The notes: generated from the letters alone by a model not told the origin. A stretch of DNA of 36,696 nt from Gammaproteobacteria bacterium (GCA_028821125.1 JAPPHD010000163.1:1-36696), one strand, 5' to 3'. Shown: positions 7,183 through 16,197, counted from the first letter of the stretch. Numbers and translations are program-made.

Positions 7183-7788
7183 ATGTTATTGCGATATGTT
7201 TTCGGTGTCGGGTTGGGGGCGGTAGCCACCTTCTTTCTCTTCCTGCTCATGCAGGCGCTCATCAAGAGCGACAAGAGCCCATTCGATGAGAGCATCACGG
7301 GCAAGATCGTCGACTTCGTGCGTGTCGAAGAAGATATCGACATCCAGGTGAAGCGGCGCAAACCCACCCCGCCACCTCCACCGGACGAACCGCCGCCCGA
7401 CCTGCCCAAGCCCCAGTTCGATTCCAGCAACGTCTCCCAGGGCGTCGAGATCGGCGCCGTGGACGTGCAGCTCGACCTGAACGTCGGCGGCACCGGCGGC
7501 TTCAGTTCCGACGGCGAATACCTGCCCATCGTGAAGGTGGCGCCCGTGTATCCCAGGCGCGCGCAGACCCGCGGCATCGAGGGTTACGTGCTGCTCGAAT
7601 TCGTGGTCACCAAGACCGGCGCGGTGCGCAATCCCGTGGTGATCGAGTCGAAGCCGCCCGGCATCTTCGACCGGGCCGCGATCGGGGCGGCGCTGAAGTT
7701 CAAGTACAAGCCGAAGGTCGTGAACGGCGAGCCGATCGACGTGGCGGGGGTGCGCAACCGCATCACCTTCGAACTTCAGGACGGGTAG
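7183..7788 (+). CDS. tonB: TonB2-type energy transducer
   Basis: 201 residues. An N-terminal membrane helix (about residues 5-28) is followed by a Pro/Asp/Glu-rich linker (KRRKPTPPPPPDEPPPDLPK). The C-terminal TonB domain starts at PVYPRRAQTRGIEGYVLLEF and ends with the INGEP-like VVNGEPIDVAG and ITFEL strands. It is short, as TonB2 proteins usually are, and would span a narrower periplasm or need partner help, which fits the coiled-coil TtpC and DUF3450 proteins in the same operon. It should contact the TonB box of outer-membrane receptors; no receptor gene is in the window. The ATG lies 1 bp past the exbD stop. Confidence 0.93.
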   Translation: MLLRYVFGVGLGAVATFFLFLLMQALIKSDKSPFDESITGKIVDFVRVEEDIDIQVKRRKPTPPPPPDEPPPDLPKPQFDSSNVSQGVEIGAVDVQLDLNVGGTGGFSSDGEYLPIVKVAPVYPRRAQTRGIEGYVLLEFVVTKTGAVRNPVVIESKPPGIFDRAAIGAALKFKYKPKVVNGEPIDVAGVRNRITFELQDG

Positions 7789-7794
7789 GCTGAC

Positions 7795-9120
7795 ATGAAG
7801 GCTTCGTTGAGGTTCGCAGCGGCACTGGCCGCCGCCCTGTTCCTGGTTCCCGCCCTGGAGCTTGCGCCGGCGGGCGGCCACCAGGCCTGGGCGGAAGAGG
7901 AACAGCAGGACAACCGGAAAATGCGCCGGGTGCCTTCCATGAGCGAGGCCACCTTCAAGAAGCTGGCCGAGGCCCAGGAGTTCATCGACGCGAAAGACCT
8001 CGACGGCGCCATACGGGTGCTGAACGGGATGCTGGACCGCAGCCGCCGCTACAACGGCAACGAAATCGGCCAGATCCACAACATGCTCGGCTTCGTCTAT
8101 TTCTCCAAGGAAGACTACGGCCGCGCGATCAGCCACTACGAAGTGGTCATCAGGCAGGGCGAGGACATTCCCGAGGGCCTGGAAACGACGACCCTGTACA
8201 CCCTCGCACAGCTCAATTTCGTCTACGAGCGCTACAGCGAAGCGTTGCGCTACATGCGACTGTGGCTGTCCAAGGCAAACAATCCGGGGCCGGAACCCCA
8301 CATTTTCATGGGGCAGGTCTACTACCAGATGGAAGACTACGTCAACGCGGCCACCCAGATCGAAAAGGGGATAGCCATTGCGCAGGGGCGTGGAACGGCG
8401 GTGAAGGAGAACTGGTGGGCGTTGCTGAGCTTCCTGTATTCCGAACAGGAACGCTGGCCCAAGGTGATGGAAATCCTTGAGATCCTCATCCAGGAGTTTC
8501 CGAAGCGCGCCTATTGGGTGAGCCTTGCGGGCATACAGGGCCAGCAGGGCTTGGAGAAAGAGCAGATCTATACCATGATGGCGGCCTACGACGCCGGGTT
8601 CCTCACGATGCAATCCGACATCGTCACCCTGGCGGGGCTCTTGATGCAGGAAGAGGCGCCCATACGGGCGGCCCAGGTCCTTCAGAAGGGAATCGACGAC
8701 AAGATAGTAGAGCGAACGGACAGGCACCTGCGCAGCCTCGGCCAGGCCTATCAGCTTTCCCAGGAAGTCGACAAGGCGATTCCCGTTTTCGAGGATGCCG
8801 GGAAGCTCTCCGAAGACGGCCGCATCTACGAAAACCTGGCTCAGCTCTACATGGAGGACGACAAGTTCGACAAGTGCGTCGATGCCGCATCCAATGCCCT
8901 GAAAAAGGGCGGGTTGCGCAAGGTGCAGAGCGTCTACATCGTGCGCGGCATGTGCGAATACAATCGCGACGGGCTGAGCCGCGCCAAGGAATCGTTCGTT
9001 TCCTGCCGCAACGAGTCGAGGCGCGTGAGAGACCAGGGCAATCAGCGCATCTGCCAGAGCTGGATCACCTATATCGACCGCGAGGTGGCCCGCCGCCGGG
9101 CGATTGCCCGCGCCATCTGA
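7795..9120 (+). CDS. Periplasmic TPR protein of the TonB2-type cluster
   Basis: 441 residues with a signal peptide (MKASLRFAAALAAALFLVPA..., cut near QAWA). Many degenerate TPR-like helical pairs follow, for example around EFIDAKDLDGAIRVLNGML, YFSKEDYGRAISHYEVVI and VYYQMEDYVNAATQIEKGI. Equivalent TPR genes close TonB2 clusters in Vibrio (the VC1543 position), where their role is poorly known. The gene starts 6 bp after tonB and is the last clear member of the operon. The C-terminus contains several Cys residues (MCEY, SCRNES, ICQS) that could form disulfides in the periplasm. Function beyond protein-protein contact is not evident. Confidence 0.85.
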   Translation: MKASLRFAAALAAALFLVPALELAPAGGHQAWAEEEQQDNRKMRRVPSMSEATFKKLAEAQEFIDAKDLDGAIRVLNGMLDRSRRYNGNEIGQIHNMLGFVYFSKEDYGRAISHYEVVIRQGEDIPEGLETTTLYTLAQLNFVYERYSEALRYMRLWLSKANNPGPEPHIFMGQVYYQMEDYVNAATQIEKGIAIAQGRGTAVKENWWALLSFLYSEQERWPKVMEILEILIQEFPKRAYWVSLAGIQGQQGLEKEQIYTMMAAYDAGFLTMQSDIVTLAGLLMQEEAPIRAAQVLQKGIDDKIVERTDRHLRSLGQAYQLSQEVDKAIPVFEDAGKLSEDGRIYENLAQLYMEDDKFDKCVDAASNALKKGGLRKVQSVYIVRGMCEYNRDGLSRAKESFVSCRNESRRVRDQGNQRICQSWITYIDREVARRRAIARAI

Positions 9121-9967
9121 GGGCATCGACATAGCACAGTCCATCCTCCAGCGGCTTCGGGCCGGATGGACATCGAAAAACTCCCTGCTCTGCGTGGGGC
9201 TCGATCCGGTGCGGGAACGCTTGCCGGCCGCGTTCCGGAGCGGCCCCGACGGATTCAGGGACTTCTGCTGCGCCATCGTCGATGCCACCGCCGGCGAAGC
9301 CTGTGCCTTCAAGCCCCAGGCCGCACACTTTGCGGCAGTGGGTGCGGAAGACCAGCTCGCTGAAGTCATTGCCTACATTCACGCGCGCCATCCGGACGTA
9401 CCGGTCATCCTCGACGCCAAGCGCGGCGACATCGGCGCAACGGCGGAGTTCTATGCGATTGAGGCGTTCCAGCGGTACGGCGCCGACATCGTCACCGTCA
9501 ATCCCTATTTGGGCCCGGAGTCCCTCGAGCCTTTTCTGGCGTTTCCGGACCGGGGCGTGGCCATACTCTGCCGTACCAGCAACCCGGGCAACGCCTGGAT
9601 TCAGTGTCATCCGGAGGACGATCCGGTGTTCCTGCGGGTGGCGAGGTCGGTGGCGGAATGGAACGAACGCGGCAATCTCATGCTCGTTGCCGGCGCGACC
9701 TACCCGGAGGACATGGCCCGAATCCGTTCCGTTGCCCCAACGGTGCCGTTGCTGGTGCCCGGAATCGGCGCCCAGGGCGGCGATTTGCGCGCCGTGCTCG
9801 AGGCGGGCCTGGATGCGCGGGGCCAGGGCCTGCTCATCAGTGCGTCGCGCTCGATCCTGTATGCCGGGGCTGGGGAAGACTTCGCCTCCGCGGCCCAGGA
9901 GGCGGCGGTGAAACTGCGGGACAGCATTTCAAGGTGCGCCAGGGACCTGTTGCGTCGATCGGCCTGA
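9104..9967 (+). CDS. pyrF: Orotidine 5'-phosphate decarboxylase, type 2
   Basis: 287 residues. It catalyses the last step of UMP synthesis (OMP to UMP). The family signature is clear: SLLCVGLDP near residue 28, the catalytic DAKRGDIG (Asp104-Lys106-Asp109), NPYLGPESL, and the phosphate-binding LLVPGIGAQGGD and ISASRSILYA segments. The spacing is that of the longer type 2 (PyrF-2) group rather than the E. coli type. The start is uncertain. The only standard start before the conserved region is the TTG at 9104, overlapping the end of the TPR gene by 17 bp; no ATG or GTG is available at a family-typical position. The overlap suggests coupling to the upstream operon. It converges on xthA. Confidence 0.9.
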   Translation: MPAPSEGIDIAQSILQRLRAGWTSKNSLLCVGLDPVRERLPAAFRSGPDGFRDFCCAIVDATAGEACAFKPQAAHFAAVGAEDQLAEVIAYIHARHPDVPVILDAKRGDIGATAEFYAIEAFQRYGADIVTVNPYLGPESLEPFLAFPDRGVAILCRTSNPGNAWIQCHPEDDPVFLRVARSVAEWNERGNLMLVAGATYPEDMARIRSVAPTVPLLVPGIGAQGGDLRAVLEAGLDARGQGLLISASRSILYAGAGEDFASAAQEAAVKLRDSISRCARDLLRRSA

Positions 9968-9983
9968 CCAGGCGGACAGCGCC

Positions 9984-10805
9984 TTAGCCGGCAAGCTTGA
10001 AGTTGCACCACACGGGGCAATGGTCGGAGGGCTTGGTGCCGCCGCGGATTTGGTAGTCGATGCCACAGCCCTCGACGGCTTCCGCGAGACTCGGGGTGGC
10101 GAGTAAAAGGTCGATACGCAAGCCCCGCTTGGGATCGCGCTCGAAGCCCCGGGAGCGGTAGTCGAACCAACTGTACAGGCGCTCGGGGTCGGCGGTACGG
10201 GCGGCATAGACGTCGGTGAACCCCCAGGACATCACGGCCTCGAGCCATTCGCGTTCTTCCGGCAGAAAGCTGGTCTTGCCCTCCCGCAGCCAGCGTTTCC
10301 TGTTGTCTTCGCCGATGCCGATGTCCCGGTCTTCGGGCGCGACGTTCATGTCGCCCGAGAGCAGCAACGATTCGCCCGGATCGCAGCTCTCGCACAGATA
10401 GCGAAGCAGGTCCTGGTAGTAGAGCCTTTTTGCGGGAAACTTGACCGGATGGTCGCGGCGCTCCCCCTGCGGAAAGTAGCCGTTGATGATTCTCACCCGC
10501 CGCCCGCCGATCTCGTAACAGGCGGAAACGAAACGGCGCTGCTGGTCGGCATCGCGCCAGGGGAACCCGCACTGCACTTCCGCCGGCTCGGATTTCGACA
10601 GCAGAGCCACCCCGTAGTGGCCCTTCTGCCCGTGAATCACGATATGCGGATACCCCATTGCCTGCACCGCCTCCAGCGGAAACAGGTCGTCGACCACCTT
10701 GGTTTCCTGCAGGGCGACGATATCCGGTGCGTGGGTTTCGGTGATGGCTTCGATCTGGTGCAGGCGGGCGCGTATGCCATTGGCGTTGAATGTTACGAAT
10801 CGCAT
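9984..10805 (-). CDS. xthA: Exodeoxyribonuclease III
   Basis: 273 residues, matching E. coli XthA in size. An AP endonuclease / 3'-5' exonuclease of base-excision repair. Motifs in order: MRFVTFNANGIRARL at the N-terminus, the metal-binding Glu in ALQETKV, NGYFPQGE, LSGDMNVAPEDRDIG, RIDLLLATP, and the catalytic SDHCPVW near the C-terminus. The frame runs open far upstream through the antisense of the acyl-CoA dehydrogenase; I take the ATG at 10805, where homology begins. It is divergent from the dehydrogenase, with 123 bp between the starts. Confidence 0.95.
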   Translation of the reverse strand: MRFVTFNANGIRARLHQIEAITETHAPDIVALQETKVVDDLFPLEAVQAMGYPHIVIHGQKGHYGVALLSKSEPAEVQCGFPWRDADQQRRFVSACYEIGGRRVRIINGYFPQGERRDHPVKFPAKRLYYQDLLRYLCESCDPGESLLLSGDMNVAPEDRDIGIGEDNRKRWLREGKTSFLPEEREWLEAVMSWGFTDVYAARTADPERLYSWFDYRSRGFERDPKRGLRIDLLLATPSLAEAVEGCGIDYQIRGGTKPSDHCPVWCNFKLAG

Positions 10806-10928
10806 GGTCGGGACTGGCTTCGGTTCCTGTGGACGGTGCCGCGTTTGTGCTTCGAACGCGGTTGTGCCGGGGCGGTTAGAATGCAGAAAAGCGCGGCCGA
10901 ATGCCAACGTCACGGGAGGTGAACACGG

Positions 10929-12107
10929 ATGTCCGACAGGAGAGTGCCGTTCGACTGGTCCGATCCGCTGCTGCTCGACGAGCAGCTCAGCGGGGAGGAA
11001 CGGATGATTCGCGACAGCGCGCGGGAATACGCCCAGGGCCGGCTGATGCCTCGTGTGCTGGAGGCGAACCGCAACGAGTCCTTCGACCGGGAGATCGTCA
11101 CGGAGATGGGCGCCATGGGCATGCTGGGCGCGACACTGCCCGAAAAGTACGGCTGCGCCAACGTGAACTATGTCTCCTACGGCCTGATGGCAAGGGAAGT
11201 CGAGCGGGTCGATTCGGGCTACCGGTCGGCGATGAGCGTGCAGTCTTCGCTGGTCATGCACCCGATCCATGCCTACGGCACGGAGGATCAGCGGAAGAAA
11301 TACCTGCCCCGGCTGGCCACCGGGGAATGGGTGGGGTGTTTCGGCCTCACCGAACCGGACCACGGCTCGGATCCGGGGGGCATGGCGACCCGCGCGGAGG
11401 CCGTTGACGGGGGATTCGTGCTCAACGGTACGAAGACCTGGATCACCAACTCGCCGATCGCGGACATCGCGGTGGTGTGGGCAAAGCTCGACGGCGTCAT
11501 CAGGGGTTTCATCGTGGAGCGTGGATTCGCCGGGCTCGGCACACCGAAGATCGTCGGCAAGATGAGCCTGCGGGCGTCGGCGACCGGGCAGATCGTTCTG
11601 GACGATGTGTTCGTGCCCGCCGAGAACCTGCTGCCCGGCGCGAAGGGCCTGGGCGGGCCGTTCGGGTGCCTGAACCGCGCGCGTTACGGCATCTCCTGGG
11701 GTTCCATGGGCGCCGCCGAATTCTGCTGGCACGCGGCGCGTTCCTACACGCTCGGGCGCAGCCAGTTCGGCAAGCCCCTGGCGGCGAATCAACTCATTCA
11801 GAAGAAGCTGTCCGACATGCTCACCGAGGTCGCCCTCGGGCTGCAGGGGTGTATCCGCGCCGGCCGCCTGCTCGACGAAGGGCGCCTGGCGGTGGAAAAC
11901 ATTTCGATGCTCAAGCGCAACAACTGCAGGAAGGCCCTCGACATTGCCCGCATGGCAAGGGACATGCACGGCGCCAATGGCATTTCCGACGAGTATCACG
12001 TCATGCGGCACGTCATGAACCTGGAAACGGTCAACACCTATGAGGGCACGGAGGACGTTCACGCGTTGATTCTCGGGCGGGCCCAGACTGAACTTCCAGC
12101 CTTCTGA
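10929..12107 (+). CDS. gcdH: Glutaryl-CoA dehydrogenase (acyl-CoA dehydrogenase family)
   Basis: 392 residues. An FAD enzyme that oxidises and decarboxylates glutaryl-CoA to crotonyl-CoA in lysine/tryptophan and aromatic acid breakdown. Visible are the FAD/acyl-binding segment [15 protein letters not shown], the KTWITNSP strand, and the helical C-terminal domain with [18 protein letters not shown]. The catalytic Glu372 is in [18 protein letters not shown], the GCDH form of the active-site loop. Those features set it apart from straight-chain acyl-CoA dehydrogenases. A GGGAGGTG ribosome-binding site precedes the ATG. It is monocistronic, and no transferase or regulator for a glutarate pathway is adjacent. 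Confidence 0.9.
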   Translation: MSDRRVPFDWSDPLLLDEQLSGEERMIRDSAREYAQGRLMPRVLEANRNESFDREIVTEMGAMGMLGATLPEKYGCANVNYVSYGLMAREVERVDSGYRSAMSVQSSLVMHPIHAYGTEDQRKKYLPRLATGEWVGCFGLTEPDHGSDPGGMATRAEAVDGGFVLNGTKTWITNSPIADIAVVWAKLDGVIRGFIVERGFAGLGTPKIVGKMSLRASATGQIVLDDVFVPAENLLPGAKGLGGPFGCLNRARYGISWGSMGAAEFCWHAARSYTLGRSQFGKPLAANQLIQKKLSDMLTEVALGLQGCIRAGRLLDEGRLAVENISMLKRNNCRKALDIARMARDMHGANGISDEYHVMRHVMNLETVNTYEGTEDVHALILGRAQTELPAF

Positions 12108-12117
12108 GAAGACTAAA

Positions 12118-12142
12118 TCACAAGGGTAGATCCACCCTGTGA
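12118..12142. other. Hairpin after gcdH, before gacA
   Basis: TCACAAGGGT and ACCCTGTGA form a stem of 9 pairs with one bulged A around a 6-base loop. It begins 11 bp after the gcdH stop codon. No T-run follows on either strand, so it is not a classical terminator; it may be a 3'-end structure or an operator for the downstream gacA promoter region. Confidence 0.45.
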
Positions 12143-12269
12143 CATCACCAAGCTATTGAAAGGTCGATATTTCACGAATGTGACAAGGAAATCGACTTCG
12201 GGGCGTTGTGTGACGGGGGGGCACTGCTAAGGTTCGGTGGTACGGGATGGCGCCAGGATTGGAGGAACA

Positions 12270-12938
12270 ATGATCAACATCCTCGTGGTCGACGACCATC
12301 GTCTATTTCGCCTGGGCGTTGCGAAGATGTTGCCCGAAAGCAAGGGATTCAAGGTGGTCGGCGAGGCGGCGAACGCCGAGCAGGGTGTCAGTCTGGCCCG
12401 CAAGCTGAGGCCCAACGTGGTGTTGATGGACATTCTCATGCCGGGCATCGGCGGGCTGGAAGCCATATCGCGCATTCGCCGCATCGACCGGCACATCAAG
12501 ATCATCGCCCTCACAGCCTGCACCTCCAATCCGTTTCCGGTGCAGGCGCTGAGAACGGGCGCCACCGGCTATCTCACCAAGGGCGTCACCCCCGACGAAC
12601 TGCACACGGCGATTCGCAGGGTCTATGTGGGCAAGCGATACCTGAGCGCCGACGTTGCCCGGCAACTCGCCGAAAAAGCGTTCGACACCGACAACGACTC
12701 GCCCTTCGATCTGCTCTCGGGGCGTGAGATGCAGATCATGCTGATGATCATCAACTGCAGCAAAGTCAGCGAAATATCGGCCGATCTGCACCTGTCGCCG
12801 AAAACGGTGAACAGCTACAGATACCGGATCTTCGAGAAACTGAAGGTGTCGAGCGATGTGGAACTGGTGCTTCTCGCCGTTCGCCATGGCATGACACAGA
12901 TCGAACCGTTGGGGTCGACCAGCAACGAAACGGCCTGA
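12270..12938 (+). CDS. gacA: GacA/UvrY response regulator (LuxR/NarL family)
   Basis: 222 residues. The receiver domain has Asp8/Asp9, phosphoacceptor Asp54 (LMDILMPG) and the Lys in YLTKG. The C-terminal LuxR-type HTH contains LSGREMQIMLMI and LSPKTVNSYRYRIFEKL. With the sensor BarA/GacS it activates small RNAs that titrate CsrA/RsmA. The position directly before uvrC is the conserved gammaproteobacterial uvrY-uvrC arrangement and makes the assignment strong. The start is set by GGAGGA at 12261-12266, 3 bases before the ATG; spacing is tight but the receiver domain begins exactly here. Confidence 0.93.
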   Translation: MINILVVDDHRLFRLGVAKMLPESKGFKVVGEAANAEQGVSLARKLRPNVVLMDILMPGIGGLEAISRIRRIDRHIKIIALTACTSNPFPVQALRTGATGYLTKGVTPDELHTAIRRVYVGKRYLSADVARQLAEKAFDTDNDSPFDLLSGREMQIMLMIINCSKVSEISADLHLSPKTVNSYRYRIFEKLKVSSDVELVLLAVRHGMTQIEPLGSTSNETA

Positions 12939-13004
12939 ATCACCGCGGGGCGCCGCTGGCATGGGGCGCATTCGACCCGGGCGGATTCGCGCTATAGTGC
13001 GGGC

Positions 13005-14840
13005 ATGCAAACCGCAGGCGCAACCGCCGCATTCGACCCGGAAGCCGTTCTATCCAACCTGCCCGGAAAGCCGGGCGTGTACCGCATGCTCGATGAACGG
13101 GGCCGCGCGCTCTACGTCGGCAAGGCACGCAGCCTCAAGCCCCGCATAACCAGCTATTTCCGGGCCACGGGGCTCGCAAGCAAGACCATGGCGCTCGTCG
13201 CCCGGATTCGAGACATCGAGATCACGGTGACCAACAGCGAGACGGAAGCGCTGTTGCTGGAACAGAGCCTGATCAAAGAGGAGCGGCCGCCCTACAACGT
13301 CGTGCTCCGTGACGACAAGTCCTACCCGTACATCCACCTCACGGGCCATGCGGACTTCCCCCGTCTCGCGTTTCACCGCGGCGCCCGCAGGAAGACCGGG
13401 CGCTATTTCGGGCCGTTTCCGTCGGCGAGCGCCGTGCGCGACAGCCTCAACGCCCTGCAGAAGCTGTTCCGGGTTCGCCAGTGCGACGACAGCTTCTTCA
13501 AGAACCGCGCACGCCCGTGCCTGCAATACCAGATTCAACGCTGCAGCGGCCCCTGCGTCGGCCTGGTGACTCCCGAGTCGTATCGGCAGGACGTCGATCT
13601 CGCCGTACTTTTTCTGGAAGGCAGGAGCGACGAGGTGCTCGATACGCTGAAGGAACGCATGGACACGGCGGCGTCCGGCCTCGACTTCGAGCACGCGGCG
13701 AAGTTCCGCGACCAGATCGCCCAGTTGCGCCGCGTTCAGGAACTGCAGTACGTACATGCCGCCGAAGGGGACGTGGATGTCTTCGCCTTGGCCGAGGAGG
13801 GCGCCGTGGCGTGCGTGCAGGCCCTCTACATCCGCGACGGGCGCATGCTCGGGCAGCGTACCTGGTTCCCCCGCAACGAGCTCGGGCTGGGGCGCGCGGA
13901 GTTGCTGGGAGCCTTTGTTTCGCAGTACTACCTGTCCGGGACCGAGCGCGATCTGCCGAGAATCCTGATTGTCTCGGAAGCGATATCCGATGCCGCCTTG
14001 CTCGCCGAGGCCCTGACCGACCGCGCCGGCCACAAGGTCGGCCTCCTGTCGTCGGTGCGCGGCCGCCGAGCGGGCTGGCTGAAACTAGCGGCAGACAACG
14101 CAGCGTACAGCCTGGCCGCGTACCTGGCCGACAAGCGCAATGTCTACGCCCGTTTCGTTTCCCTCCAGGAGGCGTTGCAGCTCGAGGACCTGCCGGACCG
14201 GTTGGAGTGTTTCGACATCAGCCACACCATGGGCGAGGGCACGGTGGCGTCTTGTGTGGTGTTCGACGTCAACGGCCCGCTGAAATCCGACTACCGGCGT
14301 TTCAACATCGAGGAGGTGGCGCCCGGCGACGACTACGGCGCTATGGAACAGGCGCTGCGCCGGCGCTATACGCGTCTCAAGCAGGGCGAGGGAACGCTTC
14401 CCGCCATCCTGGTGATAGATGGCGGCCGCGGCCAGTTGCGCCGGGCCCGGGACGTTCTCGGCAGCCTGCAGGTCGAAGACGTGCTGATTCTCGCCATCGC
14501 CAAGGGCGCCGGCCGCAAGCCCGGGCTCGAGCGGTTCTTCACCGGCGCCGGACAGATCGCCATCCCGCCGCAGTCCGATGCTTTCCACCTCCTGCAGCAT
14601 GTACGGGACGAAGCCCACCGTTTCGCCATCACTGGGCACCGGCAGCGCCGTCGCAAAAAACGGCGGGCTTCCAATCTCGACGGCATTCCGGGCGTCGGAC
14701 CGAAGCGCAAGCGCGGGTTGCTCACCCACTTTGGCAGCCTGGCGGCGTTGAAGGGCGCGAGTCGCGAGGAAATCGCCAGGGTACCCGGCATCAGCGGCAA
14801 ACTGGCGGAGGAGGTCTATGGGGCGTTGCACGCCGAATGA
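13005..14840 (+). CDS. uvrC: Excinuclease ABC subunit C
   Basis: 611 residues, normal UvrC length. It makes both incisions in nucleotide-excision repair. The N-terminal GIY-YIG nuclease includes PGVYRMLDERGRALYVGKA, and the middle UvrB-binding UVR motif is LDFEHAAKFRDQIAQLRRVQ. The RNase H-like C-terminal nuclease includes CFDISHTMGEGTVASCVVF and VIDGGRGQL. The tandem helix-hairpin-helix GIPGVGPKRKRGLLTHFGS ... VPGISGKLAEEV ends the protein. Lies 66 bp after gacA and 68 bp before pgsA, probably in one operon. Confidence 0.97.
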   Translation: MQTAGATAAFDPEAVLSNLPGKPGVYRMLDERGRALYVGKARSLKPRITSYFRATGLASKTMALVARIRDIEITVTNSETEALLLEQSLIKEERPPYNVVLRDDKSYPYIHLTGHADFPRLAFHRGARRKTGRYFGPFPSASAVRDSLNALQKLFRVRQCDDSFFKNRARPCLQYQIQRCSGPCVGLVTPESYRQDVDLAVLFLEGRSDEVLDTLKERMDTAASGLDFEHAAKFRDQIAQLRRVQELQYVHAAEGDVDVFALAEEGAVACVQALYIRDGRMLGQRTWFPRNELGLGRAELLGAFVSQYYLSGTERDLPRILIVSEAISDAALLAEALTDRAGHKVGLLSSVRGRRAGWLKLAADNAAYSLAAYLADKRNVYARFVSLQEALQLEDLPDRLECFDISHTMGEGTVASCVVFDVNGPLKSDYRRFNIEEVAPGDDYGAMEQALRRRYTRLKQGEGTLPAILVIDGGRGQLRRARDVLGSLQVEDVLILAIAKGAGRKPGLERFFTGAGQIAIPPQSDAFHLLQHVRDEAHRFAITGHRQRRRKKRRASNLDGIPGVGPKRKRGLLTHFGSLAALKGASREEIARVPGISGKLAEEVYGALHAE

Positions 14841-14908
14841 GCCCCCTGGTGGTGCGGCGGAAGACCGTCGGGATCCCCTGTTCGGGGTGCGGGTAATAGA
14901 ATGAGCCG

Positions 14909-15475
14909 ATGAACCTGCCCAACTTCCTGACGCTGCTCCGAATCGTCCTGGTGCCGGTATTCGCCCTGACCTACCTGACACCGGGCGGAGAACTTTACCT
15001 GTATGCCGGAGTTCTCTTCGCCCTGGCCGCGTTCACGGACTGGCTCGACGGCTATCTGGCGCGCAGACTGGGCCAGACGACCCGGTTCGGTACCTTCCTG
15101 GATCCGGTTGCGGACAAGCTGATCGTCGTCACGGCCCTCATCCTGCTGATCGGGCAGCACGCGAACCTCTGGCTTACGCTGCCCGGCATCGTCATCGTCA
15201 GCCGGGAGATTTTCATCAGCGCGCTCAGGGAATGGATGGCGGAGATGAACCGCCGCGGTCTCGTCGCCGTCACCCTGGTCAGCAAGGTTAAGACGACGCT
15301 GCAGATGATCGCGATCACGCTGCTTCTGGCCAATCCTCCCGATTTCGACAGCGCCTGGGTGATCGGGGGCTACGTCCTGCTCTATTTGGCTGCGCTGATG
15401 ACGCTCTGGTCGATGTTCATCTATCTCATTGCGGCTTGGCCGACGCTGGAACTGGATCTCAGGAAAAAACGCTGA
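14909..15475 (+). CDS. pgsA: CDP-diacylglycerol--glycerol-3-phosphate phosphatidyltransferase
   Basis: 188 residues with several membrane helices. It makes phosphatidylglycerol phosphate, the first committed step to PG and cardiolipin, in the inner membrane. The CDP-alcohol phosphotransferase signature is complete: DWLDGYLARRLGQ then GTFLDPVADK (DGxxAR...GxxxDxxxD). Third gene of the gacA-uvrC-pgsA block, followed by a tRNA-Cys as in many gammaproteobacteria. Confidence 0.96.
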   Translation: MNLPNFLTLLRIVLVPVFALTYLTPGGELYLYAGVLFALAAFTDWLDGYLARRLGQTTRFGTFLDPVADKLIVVTALILLIGQHANLWLTLPGIVIVSREIFISALREWMAEMNRRGLVAVTLVSKVKTTLQMIAITLLLANPPDFDSAWVIGGYVLLYLAALMTLWSMFIYLIAAWPTLELDLRKKR

Positions 15476-15549
15476 GCTAACGACGCCCGAAACGGCGTGC
15501 GGCGATGTGGCTCCAAAACCGCGCCCTTCGAAAACAGGCCTGATAAAGC

Positions 15550-15555
15550 TAGAAT
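15550..15555 (+). promoter_or_regulatory. Candidate -10 box for tRNA-Cys
   Basis: TAGAAT followed by a GC-rich discriminator (CCGCGC) about 70 bp before the tRNA. This is the usual form of stringently controlled stable-RNA promoters. The -35 at 17 bp (TTCGAA) is weak, so the call is tentative. Confidence 0.35.
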
Positions 15556-15623
15556 CCGCGCTGGCGCCGCCCGCCCCCGACCCCGATGCAGGGCAAACGC
15601 AGAAACGGAGCGCGGGCCGACAA

Positions 15624-15697
15624 GGCTGAGTGGCAGAGTGGCCATGCAGCGGACTGCAACTCCGTGTACGCCGGTTCGATTCCGACCTCAGCCTCCA
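15624..15697 (+). tRNA. tRNA-Cys (GCA)
   Basis: A 74-base cloverleaf with encoded CCA. Acceptor arm GGCTGAG pairs with CTCAGCC, and anticodon stem CGGA/TCCG holds the loop with GCA. The T-loop is TTCGATT. The T-stem as written has one C-A mismatch (GCCGG against CCGAC), unusual for a functional tRNA but tolerated. It follows pgsA in the conserved gammaproteobacterial order. Confidence 0.93.
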
Positions 15698-15707
15698 ATT
15701 CCGATCC

Positions 15708-15794
15708 TGGTGCCCGGGGCGGGGCTCGAACCCGCATGGCCTTGCGGCCGAGGGATTTTAAGTCCCTTGTGTCTACCAGTTTCACCACCCGGGC
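15708..15794 (-). tRNA. tRNA-Leu (UAA)
   Basis: 87 bases on the minus strand with encoded CCA. Acceptor GCCCGGG pairs with CCCGGGC. Anticodon stem AGGGA/TCCCT encloses TTAAA with anticodon TAA. A long class II variable arm (CGGCCGCAAGGCCAT) identifies leucine. It points towards tRNA-Cys, leaving 10 bp between the two 3' ends. Confidence 0.95.
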
Positions 15795-15804
15795 GGGTTC
15801 GGCG

Positions 15805-15891
15805 TGGTGCCCAGGGCGAGATTCGAACTCGCACGCCGCTAGGGGCACTGGAACCTAAATCCAGCTTGTCTGCCAATTCCAACACCTGGGC
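15805..15891 (-). tRNA. tRNA-Leu (UAG)
   Basis: 87 bases on the minus strand with encoded CCA. Acceptor GCCCAGG pairs with CCTGGGC. Anticodon stem CTGGA/TCCAG encloses TTTAGGT with anticodon TAG. The class II variable arm is GTGCCCCTAGCGGCGT. Ten bp upstream of the tRNA-Leu (UAA) in the same direction, so the two are probably one transcript. Confidence 0.95.
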
Positions 15892-15911
15892 CGGGCGCCG
15901 TATCGGTGCGC

Positions 15912-15917
15912 ATTCTA
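15912..15917 (-). promoter_or_regulatory. Candidate -10 box for the tRNA-Leu pair
   Basis: On the minus strand TAGAAT is followed by the GC-rich discriminator GCGCACC, 20 bp before the tRNA-Leu (UAG) 5' end. No good -35 lies at 17 bp. The 306-bp gap 15892-16197 otherwise shows no gene. Confidence 0.35.
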
Positions 15918-16197
15918 CTCGTCAATGCGCCCGCTTGCCTTGAAATGACGCCGCGGCGGTGCGGTGTATCGAAAGGGCAGCCGCGTTGGACCGAGGCGCA
16001 TTCCCGGCGAACGCGGTAGTTGGCGGCAGGCGGTTTGTATACACTCCGCCGCAAGTCGATCCGGCCGGGCACGCCGGCAACCGCGTAGTCGCAAGCGTAG
16101 ACGAGCAGGCCGGTTTACGTGGATGCCGCTTGATACATAGGATTCGACGGAGCCGGTAGCGCAAACCGCCACACCGGCGCCAATCCTGGGAATTGCC

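Noticed and set aside
7186-9369. A 727-codon open frame antisense to tonB, the TPR gene and pyrF
   Set aside because: Same reason: no recognisable domain, and the opposite strand encodes three well-supported proteins.
13041-13064. Possible terminator or attenuator within the uvrC start region (GCCCGG/CCGGGC)
   Set aside because: It lies inside coding sequence, has no T-run, and GC-rich stems of this length are frequent by chance here.
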